A stretch of DNA of 64,000 bases from JAOPZW01 sp963789015 (GTDB lineage Bacteria > Actinomycetota > Thermoleophilia > Solirubrobacterales > Solirubrobacteraceae): assembly GCA_963789015.1 (NCBI GenBank), contig CAWBIU010000002.1, positions 186,001-250,000 on the forward strand, read 5' to 3'. Position numbers and translations under genes: made by a program. The notes under the pieces were generated by a model, which did no database searches, had not been told where the DNA came from, and saw nothing but the letters and a program-made list of their open reading frames with translations. Of this stretch, positions 38,064-45,614 are shown in pieces. The stretch's first letter is position 1, and every line of letters begins with the position of its first letter.

Positions 38064-39484
38064 TCCTCGCGCTGCCGCACCCGGCCGCGGAGGTTGCCGA
38101 CGAGCAGCCCGATGACGGTGACCAGGTAGATCTGGCCGAGCAGCGCCTCGAGGACGCTGAGCGTGCGCCCGGGCGCGGTGCGCGACGTGAGGTCGCCGAA
38201 CCCGGTCGTGGTCAGCGTGGTGAAGCTGAAGTACACGCGCTGGCTCTGCGTGCCGTCGGTGCCCTGGGCGAAGTAGAAGCCGTCGAAGCCCGTGGCGATC
38301 GCGCCGATCGCGAAGCCGAACGCCAGGCCGACGAGGAAATAGACGGCGAGCGCGCCGAACACCGCCTGCAACGTCACGCCCTGCTCGACGATGAGCCGGA
38401 CGAGCCCGTTGAGGATCACCGCGATCGCCGCGACGACGGCGAGCGCCGTGGCGGTCAGCGGGATCACCTCGGCGGGCGCGCCCGCCGCGACGCCGATGAC
38501 GGCGACGACGAGCACGGCGGCGAGCAGGATCGCCATCCGGCGCCCGACGATCGACGTGGCGCTCGACGTTCGCATCGCGACGAGCACGCACGCGCCGGCA
38601 GCGGCGAGCTCGGCGGCGCGGGCTCCGGGGCCGTCGGGCGCCAGGAGCGCGAACGTGCACAGCGCGGCGACGAGGACGAGCACGACGCCGTAGCGATGGC
38701 CGGTTCCCGAGAAACGCATCACGCGTCCAGCGCCAAGCGTCTCGCCGGGGGCGAGGATCCGCGTCTCGACGCCGGGCGCGAGCTCGGCCGTGAGGCGTGC
38801 GAAGGCGCGCGGCGGCTCCGTGAGGGCGCTGCCGCGCACGTGCCGCAGGCCGGCCGGGAAGAACGTCCCCCAGTGGATCGGGACGGCGATCCGGGGCTCG
38901 ACGAGCGCGGCGGCGCGCGCCGCGCTGTGCGGGTCCATGTGGCCGGCGCCGAGCGTCGGCCCCCAGCCCCAGACGGGCAGCAGCGCGACGTCGACGCTGC
39001 CGCGCAGCGCGCCGATCCCGTCGTACAGCTCGGTGTCGCCCGCGAACCACACGCGCCGGGCGCCCGCGACGACGAAGCCGAGCGTCTCCGCCGAGGGTCC
39101 CCAGGGCCCGCGGCGCCCCTCGTGATCGGCGCGCACGGCGGTGATCTCGGCGCCCCCGACGGATATGCGCTCGCCCACGCCGAGCTCGACCGTGCGCTGG
39201 AAGCCGATGCGCCGCAGCAGGTCGCCGGCGCCGCGAGGCACGACGACGGTCAGCGCCGGGTCGAGGCGGCGCAGCGACGGCGCGTCGAGATGGTCGTGGT
39301 GCAGGTGCGAGACGAGCACGGCGTCGAGCCCTTCGAGTGCGTTCTCGCGCGGTGTCGGCGCCTGGCGGCGCAGGTGCCAGAGCCGGTCGCGCAGCAGCGG
39401 GTCGGTAAGCACGCGGGCGCCCCCGATCTCGAGCAGCGCGGTGGCGTGCCCGAGCCACGTGATGCGCTCCGCCACGCCGGTCAC
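38048..39484 (-). CDS. Metallo-beta-lactamase-fold hydrolase fused to a two-helix ion-channel domain
   Basis: 478 aa in one frame. Residues 1-255 are an MBL-fold (UlaG/L-ascorbate-lactonase-like) hydrolase: WLGHATALLEIGG, the metal motif HLHHDHLD, and FAGDTELYDG. Residues about 256-478 hold six hydrophobic helices and end in a pore-type segment: FSFTTLTTTGFGDLTSRT, where TTGFGD replaces the potassium filter TVGYGD, followed by the inner helix. An ATG at 38719 (RFSGTGHRYGVV) could start the channel alone. The GTG at 39484 is 6 nt from GAGCAT. The fusion is unfamiliar to me. Confidence 0.75.
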   Translation of the reverse strand: MTGVAERITWLGHATALLEIGGARVLTDPLLRDRLWHLRRQAPTPRENALEGLDAVLVSHLHHDHLDAPSLRRLDPALTVVVPRGAGDLLRRIGFQRTVELGVGERISVGGAEITAVRADHEGRRGPWGPSAETLGFVVAGARRVWFAGDTELYDGIGALRGSVDVALLPVWGWGPTLGAGHMDPHSAARAAALVEPRIAVPIHWGTFFPAGLRHVRGSALTEPPRAFARLTAELAPGVETRILAPGETLGAGRVMRFSGTGHRYGVVLVLVAALCTFALLAPDGPGARAAELAAAGACVLVAMRTSSATSIVGRRMAILLAAVLVVAVIGVAAGAPAEVIPLTATALAVVAAIAVILNGLVRLIVEQGVTLQAVFGALAVYFLVGLAFGFAIGAIATGFDGFYFAQGTDGTQSQRVYFSFTTLTTTGFGDLTSRTAPGRTLSVLEALLGQIYLVTVIGLLVGNLRGRVRQREDHPAG

Positions 39485-39490
39485 GGCCCG

Positions 39491-39535
39491 ATGCTCGGCG
39501 CGGCGCGGGGGAGGCCGCCTCACCCGGCCGGGTGA
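39491..39535 (-). promoter_or_regulatory. Class-2 (TCACCC-box) promoter of the MBL-channel gene
   Basis: TCACCCGGCCGGGTGA at 39520-39535 is a perfect palindrome; -10 GAGCAT with its first base at 39496; centre to -10 distance 31.5 nt. The same palindrome is 63.5 nt upstream of the -10 (TAGGGT, 39591) of the divergent kinase gene. Confidence 0.62.
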
Positions 39536-39603
39536 GCCGGTCGGAATCGGCGGTCCGCTTCGCCGCCTTCGCGGCGGCGCGGGGATCGATTAGGGTCGGC
39601 CGA

Positions 39604-41013
39604 ATGGGGCCCGGGGCCACGGATGGTGCGATGACCGCCGACCGCCTGCGCGAGGTCGAGGTCCTCGGCGCGCTCGACGACGAGGAGCTCGTCCGGCTCG
39701 CCGGCACCGGGCGCGAGCGGCGCCTGCAGGAGGGGGAGTTCCTGTTCCGCCAGGGCGATCGGGCGAGCGCGTTCCACATCGTCCTCGAGGGCAAGCTCGA
39801 GACGACGCGCGAGGTCGCCGGCGAGCAGGTCCTGCTCATGGGCCACGGGCCCGGCGGCTACCTCGGGGCGATGGCGCTGCTCACCGAGACGCCGTACCGC
39901 GGCAGCACGTTCGCCGTCGGCGACACGGTCGTCTTCGAGCTCGACGGCGACGAGCTGCGCCGCCTCGCCTATACGCACGCGTCGCTGCTGCGCAAGTTCC
40001 TGCCGACGCTCGAGTCGGTCAGCGGGGCGGTCAAGGGGATCGAGCGCGACCGCGAGAAGCTGCTCGCCGTCGGCAAGCTCGCCGCGGGGCTCGCGCACGA
40101 GCTCAACAACCCCGCGGCCGCCGCCGCGCGCGGCGCGTCCACGCTGCGCGACCTCGAGCGCCGCCGCCAGGCCGCGTTCGCCGAGCTCGCGGGCGCCGGA
40201 GCGACGGCCGCGCAGCTGGCGGCCCTCGCCGCGCTCGGCGCCGAGGCCGAGGACGGTCCGGCGCCCGCCGCGCGCCTCGACCCGCTGGCCGAGAGCGATC
40301 GCGAGCAGGAGCTGCTCGACGCGCTCGGCGCCCGTGGGGTGGCCGACGGCCACGAGATCGCCGCCGCCTTCGCGGAGGCCGGGCTCGGGGACGAGTGGAT
40401 CGACCGCGTGGCCGGCGAGGCCGGCGCGGACGGCCTCGCACCGGGGCTGCGCTACGTCGCCGCGTGCGCGGCGACGCGCGTCGTGCTCGGCGAGGTGCAG
40501 GAGGCGACGACCCGGATCGCCGACCTCGTCGACGCCGTGCGCAACTACTCCTACCTCGACCAGGGGCCGCGCCAGACCGTCGACGTCCACGCAGGCCTGG
40601 AGAGCACGCTCGCCCTGCTGGCGCACAAGCTGCGCCAGAAGCAGGTCGAGATCGTCCGCGACTACGACGACGGGCTGCCGACGGTCGAGGCGTCGGGCTC
40701 CGAGCTCAACCAGGTGTGGACGAACCTGATCGACAACGCCGTCGACGCGCTCGGCGAGGGCGGCCGGCTCACGCTGCGCACGGGCCGCCAGGGCGCGCGC
40801 CTGTCGATCGAGATCGGCGACGACGGGCCCGGCGTGCCCGCCGACCTGCAGGCGCGGATCTTCGACGCGTTCTTCACCACCAAGCCCGTCGGCCGCGGGA
40901 CCGGTCTCGGGCTCGACATCGCCCAGCGGATCGTCCTGCGCAACCACGGCGAGCTACGGCTCGAGTCGCGCCCCGGCGACACCCGCTTCCTGGTCCTCCT
41001 GCCCGCCGGCTGA
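39604..41013 (+). CDS. Histidine kinase with N-terminal cyclic-nucleotide-binding domain
   Basis: 469 aa, no membrane helix. A CRP-like cNMP-binding domain (about residues 20-135, EGEFLFRQGDRASAFHIVLEG), then a HisKA region with the phospho-acceptor His in LAAGLAHELNNPAAAA, an intervening helical part, and HATPase_c with NLIDNAVDALG, GDDGPGVP and GRGTGLGLDIA. ATG 39604 is 7 nt from TAGGGT; ATG 39631 is an alternative. No receiver gene is adjacent. Such kinases sense a small ligand in the cytoplasm. Confidence 0.9.
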   Translation: MGPGATDGAMTADRLREVEVLGALDDEELVRLAGTGRERRLQEGEFLFRQGDRASAFHIVLEGKLETTREVAGEQVLLMGHGPGGYLGAMALLTETPYRGSTFAVGDTVVFELDGDELRRLAYTHASLLRKFLPTLESVSGAVKGIERDREKLLAVGKLAAGLAHELNNPAAAAARGASTLRDLERRRQAAFAELAGAGATAAQLAALAALGAEAEDGPAPAARLDPLAESDREQELLDALGARGVADGHEIAAAFAEAGLGDEWIDRVAGEAGADGLAPGLRYVAACAATRVVLGEVQEATTRIADLVDAVRNYSYLDQGPRQTVDVHAGLESTLALLAHKLRQKQVEIVRDYDDGLPTVEASGSELNQVWTNLIDNAVDALGEGGRLTLRTGRQGARLSIEIGDDGPGVPADLQARIFDAFFTTKPVGRGTGLGLDIAQRIVLRNHGELRLESRPGDTRFLVLLPAG

Positions 41014-41025
41014 CGGCGAGCAACG

Positions 41026-41048
41026 CTGTACCGTCCGGACGGTACAGT
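41026..41048 (+). promoter_or_regulatory. Perfect operator palindrome and leaderless promoter of the SMR-TetR operon
   Basis: CTGTACCGTCC meets its exact complement GGACGGTACAG at 41026-41047. The right end overlaps TACAGT (41043-41048), a -10 that is 6 nt before ATG 41055. A bound TetR would block the polymerase directly; the regulator is the second gene of the operon. Confidence 0.75.
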
Positions 41049-41054
41049 CGGCGC

Positions 41055-41381
41055 ATGCCCGCCGCCCTGCTGCTCGCCCTGGCCATCGTCGTCGAGGTCG
41101 GAGCGACGGTGGCGATGCGCTCCAGCGACGGCCTCACGCGCCTGGGGCCGACGGCGATCACGATCGCCGGCTACGTCGTCGCCTTCTACCTGCTCGCGCT
41201 CGTCCTGCGCTCGATCCCCGTGTCGGTCGCCTACGCGGTCTGGGCCGGTGTGGGAACGGCCGCCGTCGCGGTGATCGGCATGGCCCTCCTCGACGAGCCC
41301 GCGGGCGCCCTGAAGATCGCGAGCATCGTCCTCATCATCGTCGGCGTGGTCGGCCTGAACCTCTCCGGGCAGCTCTCGTGA
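41055..41381 (+). CDS. SMR-family multidrug efflux transporter (EmrE/SugE type)
   Basis: 108 aa, four helices. The catalytic Glu of SMR pumps is in LAIVVEVGATVAMRSS (residue 14), followed by AGYVVAFYLLALVLRSIPVSVAYAVWAG split by helix ends, and a C-terminal DEPAGALKIASIVLIIVGV. Proton-driven dimeric exporter of cationic drugs. The stop overlaps the TetR start (GTGA). Confidence 0.92.
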   Translation: MPAALLLALAIVVEVGATVAMRSSDGLTRLGPTAITIAGYVVAFYLLALVLRSIPVSVAYAVWAGVGTAAVAVIGMALLDEPAGALKIASIVLIIVGVVGLNLSGQLS

Positions 41382-41947
41382 GCAGCGCCGACACGCGCCG
41401 GCGGCTGCTCGACGCGGCCGGGCGGACGATCCGCGCCGTCGGCCCGGGCGCCTTGACGCTCGACGCCGTGGCGCGCGAGGCCGGGGTCAGCAAGGGCGGG
41501 CTCCTCTACCACTTCGCGACGAAGGAGGCGCTCGTCGACGCGCTCGTCGAGGACTGGCTCGACCGCTTCGAGGAGCAGCTCGCCGCCGGCGCCGGGGAGC
41601 ACGGCTGGGCGCGCGCCTACATCGACGTGTGCGCGGCCGGCCTCCCGTCGGCGGAGGAGCGCGCCACCGACGTCGCGATGCTCGCGGCGATCGTCGGCGA
41701 CCCGGCCCGCCTGGAGCCCGTGCGGCGCCGCTATGCGGCGTGGCAGGAGCGCCTCGTGGCCGACGGCGGCGACCCCGTCACCGCGACGATCCTCCGGCTC
41801 GCCGCCGACGGGCTGTGGCTCGCCGAGCTCATCGGGCTGGCGCCGCCCGCGGGCGAGCTGCGCCGGGAGCTCGTCGCGCGCCTCGGCGAGCTCGCCTCGC
41901 CGTCGGACGCGCCGGGCACGCGCTCGTCGCGCTCGAGCCGCCCGTGA
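41378..41947 (+). CDS. TetR-family repressor of the SMR pump
   Basis: 189 aa. N-terminal helix-turn-helix: RRRLLDAAGRTIRAVG, LDAVAREAGVSKGGLLYHF, TKEALVDAL. A C-terminal ligand-binding helical domain follows. The last residues (RSSRSSRP) look like read-through at a junction with the neighbouring SDR remnant. Co-translated with the pump and the likely ligand of the palindrome at 41026. Confidence 0.9.
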   Translation: MSSADTRRRLLDAAGRTIRAVGPGALTLDAVAREAGVSKGGLLYHFATKEALVDALVEDWLDRFEEQLAAGAGEHGWARAYIDVCAAGLPSAEERATDVAMLAAIVGDPARLEPVRRRYAAWQERLVADGGDPVTATILRLAADGLWLAELIGLAPPAGELRRELVARLGELASPSDAPGTRSSRSSRP

Positions 41948-41981
41948 CGAGGACGACCTTGGGGGCGAAGCGGCCGCTCAT
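41931..41981 (-). pseudogene. 5' remnant of a short-chain dehydrogenase
   Basis: The ATG at 41981 overlaps the kinase stop (ATGA) and gives MSGRFAPKVVLVTGGSS, the start of an SDR Rossmann fold, before the sequence becomes unrelated inside the 3' end of tetR. It appears to be the fourth gene of the minus-strand operon, cut off by the SMR-TetR cassette. Confidence 0.4.
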
Positions 41982-42601
41982 GGCGTGACGCGCACGACGA
42001 GGTCGGCGCGCGCCCGCGTCGGCGCGACGAGCCGGGCGTTGGCCTCGTCGCTGCGCAGCACCCACTCGCGCGCGGCGTCGACGGCCTTGCCGAACTCGAC
42101 GTGGCGCTCGATCAGCCACCGGACGCGGGTCTCGTCGTCGACCTCGACGAACCACGCCTCGTCGAGCAGCGGGCGCACGAGCGCCCAGTCGCCGTCCTCG
42201 AGGAGCAGGTAGTTGCCCTCGGTGACGACGAGCGTGACCGACGGCGGCACCGCGATCGCGCCGGCGATCGGCTCCTCGATCTCGCGCCGGAAGGCGGGCG
42301 CGAAGACGACCTCGTCGGCGGCGCGCAGGCGCTGGAGCAGGGCGACGTAGCCGGTCGCGTCGAACGTGTCCGGCGCGCCCATGCGGTCGCGGCGCCCGAG
42401 GCGCACGAGCTGGTCCTGGGCGAGGTGGAAGCCGTCCATGGGCACGAGCGCGGCGCTGTCGCCGAGCGCGTCGGCGACGGCGCACGCGAGCGTCGACTTG
42501 CCGCCGCCGGGTGGACCGGCGATGCCGAGGATCGCGCGCCCGCCCGCGGACGCCAGCGCGCGCGCCCGGGCGATCAGCGCGTCGAGGTCAGCGATCGTCA
42601 T
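41978..42601 (-). CDS. Nucleoside/sugar-type P-loop kinase (uridine-kinase-like)
   Basis: 207 aa. Walker A GPPGGGKST (about residues 29-37), VPMDGFHL, FDATGYVALL and LVVTEGNYLLL are typical of the pantothenate/uridine/fructose-kinase-like group. Overlaps the upstream isomerase gene by 14 nt. It probably phosphorylates a sugar or nucleoside from the same operon. Confidence 0.85.
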   Translation of the reverse strand: MTIADLDALIARARALASAGGRAILGIAGPPGGGKSTLACAVADALGDSAALVPMDGFHLAQDQLVRLGRRDRMGAPDTFDATGYVALLQRLRAADEVVFAPAFRREIEEPIAGAIAVPPSVTLVVTEGNYLLLEDGDWALVRPLLDEAWFVEVDDETRVRWLIERHVEFGKAVDAAREWVLRSDEANARLVAPTRARADLVVRVTP

Positions 42602-43451
42602 CCCACAGCCCGTGCTCGCGCGCCCGGCCGCGCAGGAAGGCGAGGCCGTCGCGGATCAGGACGTCGGGGTCGCCGACGATGTCGCGCCAGATCGCGGTCG
42701 CGCCGATGATGTCCTCGTTGACGGCGACGAAGGACTCCATGGCCAGCCAGCCGTCGTAGCCGATGTCGCGCAGGCCGGCGAAGACGTCGTCCCAGTGCAC
42801 GTTCCCGAGGCCCGGGGTGCCGCGGTCGGACTCGGAGAGGTGCACGTAGCGCAGTCGCTTGCCGAGCCGGCGGATCGGGGCGCGGAAGCCGCGCTCCTCG
42901 ATGTTCATGTGGTACGTGTCGAGGTGCGCGTAGACGTTGGGCTCGTCGATCGCGTCGATGAGGTCCGAGACCTGCTGCGCGGTGTTGTTGAGGTAGGTCT
43001 CGTAGCGGTTGATCGCCTCCACGCCGAGCTCCAGGCCATGGTCGGCGGCGATCCGCGCGGCCTGCTTGAGCGTCCGCGCGCACGTGTCGACCTCCGCCGC
43101 CGTCGGGGGCCTGCCCGTCAGCGTGCCGAGGTGGGTGTAGAGGGCGCCGGTCAGCGTGCGGGCGCCGAGGCGCGCGGTCAGGTCGATCGCGCCGCGCAGG
43201 TGCTCGAGCGCGCCGCCGGGGTCGAAGGGCATGTGGTGCTCGCGCGGCAGGCCCAGCGACGTCGTCGCCTGGAGGCCGGTCTCCTCCAGCAGGTCGCGCG
43301 TGCGCTCCAGCGGGAAGGCGCCGGCGCCGGCGAGCAGCGGGATCTCGACGAACTCGAGGCCACGGGCCGCCGCGCCGCGCAGCGCGCGCTCGGCGCCCGC
43401 CTCGTCCCACTGCGCGGTCCACACGAAGGCGTGCGCACCGAACGCCGTCAT
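42588..43451 (-). CDS. Sugar phosphate isomerase/epimerase (xylose-isomerase-like TIM barrel)
   Basis: 287 aa. AP-endonuclease-2-like barrel: GLEFVEIPLL, LGVEAINRYETY with the metal Glu, AHLDTYHMNIEE, YVHLSESDRGTPG, and GWLAMESF. The pattern is that of D-tagatose/D-psicose 3-epimerase relatives. The start overlaps the stop of the FGE gene (ATGA). Paired with a kinase, it suggests use of an unusual sugar. Confidence 0.87.
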   Translation of the reverse strand: MTAFGAHAFVWTAQWDEAGAERALRGAAARGLEFVEIPLLAGAGAFPLERTRDLLEETGLQATTSLGLPREHHMPFDPGGALEHLRGAIDLTARLGARTLTGALYTHLGTLTGRPPTAAEVDTCARTLKQAARIAADHGLELGVEAINRYETYLNNTAQQVSDLIDAIDEPNVYAHLDTYHMNIEERGFRAPIRRLGKRLRYVHLSESDRGTPGLGNVHWDDVFAGLRDIGYDGWLAMESFVAVNEDIIGATAIWRDIVGDPDVLIRDGLAFLRGRAREHGLWDDDR

Positions 43452-44266
43452 GAGGGGTCGGCGGCCACCCTGAAGCCGGTGTTGCCCGTCGAGCTGTCGG
43501 GCGTGCTCGACGAGCGCGCGGCCACGCGGTAGCGGTTGCAGTAGGAGGCGTGGCACAGGTAGGAGCCGCCACGGATGACGCGCGCGCCCGGGGCCGCCGG
43601 ACCGAACTCGTCGGCGCACCACTCCCACACGTTGCCGGAGGTGTTGTGCAGCCCGAAGCCGTTGGGGGCGAAGGCGCCCACCGGCGCGGTCCCGACCCAC
43701 CCGTCGGCGGCCGTGTTCTCGGTCGGGAACGTGCCCTGCCAGATGTTGCAGCGGTGCTCGCCGCCGGGCTCGAGCTCGTCGCCCCACGGGTAGCGCGCGC
43801 CGCGCAGCCCGCCGCGCGCCGCGTACTCCCACTCGGCCTCGGTGGGCAGGCGCACGCCCGCCCACGCGCAGAACGCCACGGCGTCGGTCCAACCGACGTG
43901 CACGACGGGATGGTCGAGACGGTCCTCGGCGCTCGAGCCCGGGCCCTCGGGCCGGCGCCAGTCGGCGCCGAGGACCTGGCGCCACCACGGCGCCGCCACA
44001 GCGGCCCGCGTCTCGGGGAAGTCGTCGGGCAGCAGCCCGGCGAAGACGAACGACCAGCCGAAGCGCTCGGCCTCGGTGACGTGGCCGGTGGCCTGTGCGA
44101 ACTCCGCGAAGCGCGCGACCGACACGGCGACCGGGTCGATCCGGAACGGCGCGACGACGACCTCGCGCACGGGGCCCTCGCCGTCGGCGGGGAAGCCGTC
44201 GGGATCGTCGCTGCCCATCAGGAACGGGCCGCCGGGGAGGTCGATCATTGCGCCGGCTCGTGTCAC
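43448..44266 (-). CDS. Formylglycine-generating enzyme (sulfatase-modifying factor)
   Basis: 272 aa. The FGE-sulfatase fold is clear, and both active-site cysteines (238 and 243, in SYLCHASYCNRYR) are present at the spacing found in true FGE, unlike EgtB or other paralogues. It converts Cys in CxPxR of sulfatases to formylglycine with copper and oxygen. An arylsulfatase with CSPTR lies at 57.8-60.2 kb. GTG 44266 is 7 nt from TAGGCT; ATG 44248 is an alternative. First of an operon with the isomerase and kinase. Confidence 0.87.
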   Translation of the reverse strand: MTRAGAMIDLPGGPFLMGSDDPDGFPADGEGPVREVVVAPFRIDPVAVSVARFAEFAQATGHVTEAERFGWSFVFAGLLPDDFPETRAAVAAPWWRQVLGADWRRPEGPGSSAEDRLDHPVVHVGWTDAVAFCAWAGVRLPTEAEWEYAARGGLRGARYPWGDELEPGGEHRCNIWQGTFPTENTAADGWVGTAPVGAFAPNGFGLHNTSGNVWEWCADEFGPAAPGARVIRGGSYLCHASYCNRYRVAARSSSTPDSSTGNTGFRVAADPS

Positions 44267-44276
44267 GCGGCGCAGC

Positions 44277-45545
44277 CTACGCCGCCGCCTCGGCGCGCTG
44301 GCGGGCGAGCGCCTCGTCGGCGTCGTAGCGCCACAGGGCCGGGAAGGCGGCGAGCACGAGGCCGACCCCGGCCATGCACGCCACGCCGCCCGACACGACC
44401 GAGAAGCGCACGCCCGCGAGCGCGGCGGCCGAGCCCGCCTCGACGTCGCCGAGCCGCGGGCCGCTGGCCACCACGACCGAGAACACCGACGACATCCGCC
44501 CGCGCAGGCGATCGGGGGTGACGCTCTGGTTGATCGCCGAGCGGCACACCGCGCTGACGCTGTCCGCGCCGCCGGCGACGGCGAGCAGCGCCGCGGCCAG
44601 CCACAGCGACCCGGCGAATCCCGCGGCGGCGATCGCCGCGCCCCAGACGAACACCGCGGCCGCGACGAGTCGCCCGAGGCGGCGCGCGTGCGACAGCCAG
44701 CCCGTGGTCAGCGCGACGGTCACGCCGCCCGTCGCGACCGAGGCGAAGAGCAGGCCGGTGCCCTCGGCGCCGGCGCCGTAGAAGCTGACGGCGAGCACGG
44801 GGAACAGCGCGCGCGGCATCCCGAACGTCATCGCCAGCAGGTCCATCGCGAAGGACCCCATGAGCGCCTGGTTGCGGCGCACGAAGCGCAGACCCTCGCC
44901 GATCGAGCGCAGGACGGCGACGCGCTCGGCGCTCGCGCCGAGCGGCGGCTGGGGCGACATCGCCGCCGCCGCGCCGACCATCGACAGGCAGCTCAACGCG
45001 TCGGCGACGTACGCCGACCCGACGCCGAGCGCGCCGATGAGCAGCCCGCCGAGCGCCGGCCCGACGATGTAGGTGAGCTGGAAGAGCCCGAAGTTGACCG
45101 CGAGCGCGGCGCGCAGTCGCTCGGGCGCGACGAGATTGGGGATGATCGCCGAGCGCAGCACGTTCTGGATCGCGCCGAAGGCGGCGAGCAGCGCCCCGAG
45201 CGCGTAGAGCAGGGGGATCGGCGTGACCCCCGCGAAGGTCACGAACGCGAGCAGCCCGGCGACGATGACGATCGCGACCTGGTCGGCGAGCAGCAGCTTG
45301 CGGCGGTCGTGGCGATCGGCCAGCGCGCCGCCGTAGAGCGACATCGTGATCAGCGGGACGAGCTCGACGGCGCCGAGCAGCCCGGTCAGGAAGGCCGACC
45401 GCGTCTCGATGTAGATCTGGTAGGGCAGCGCGACGAGGGCGGCCTGCGTGCCCAGCCCGGACAGGACGTTGCCGAGGATGAGCAGCCGCAGGTCGCGCGA
45501 TTCGCGCAGGGGCGTGAGGTCGACGGCGACGCGGCGGAGGTCCAT
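44277..45545 (-). CDS. MFS transporter (enterobactin-exporter/tetracycline-like)
   Basis: 422 aa, about 11-12 helices. MFS_3 features: LLILGNVLSGLGTQAALVALP, the loop motif GGALADRHDRRKLLL, and TPDRLRGRMSSVFSVV. Exporter of a small molecule. Divergent from a ROK regulator; a CGGTG-N6-CACCG repeat (45581-45596) lies between them. It ends 11 nt before the FGE start, so read-through is likely. Confidence 0.88.
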   Translation of the reverse strand: MDLRRVAVDLTPLRESRDLRLLILGNVLSGLGTQAALVALPYQIYIETRSAFLTGLLGAVELVPLITMSLYGGALADRHDRRKLLLADQVAIVIVAGLLAFVTFAGVTPIPLLYALGALLAAFGAIQNVLRSAIIPNLVAPERLRAALAVNFGLFQLTYIVGPALGGLLIGALGVGSAYVADALSCLSMVGAAAAMSPQPPLGASAERVAVLRSIGEGLRFVRRNQALMGSFAMDLLAMTFGMPRALFPVLAVSFYGAGAEGTGLLFASVATGGVTVALTTGWLSHARRLGRLVAAAVFVWGAAIAAAGFAGSLWLAAALLAVAGGADSVSAVCRSAINQSVTPDRLRGRMSSVFSVVVASGPRLGDVEAGSAAALAGVRFSVVSGGVACMAGVGLVLAAFPALWRYDADEALARQRAEAAA

Positions 45546-45614
45546 GGGAGGGGAACGGCGTGGGAACGGTAGCCCCGCACCGGTGGCCCGACACCGCTGG
45601 CATATGGTTCGGGC

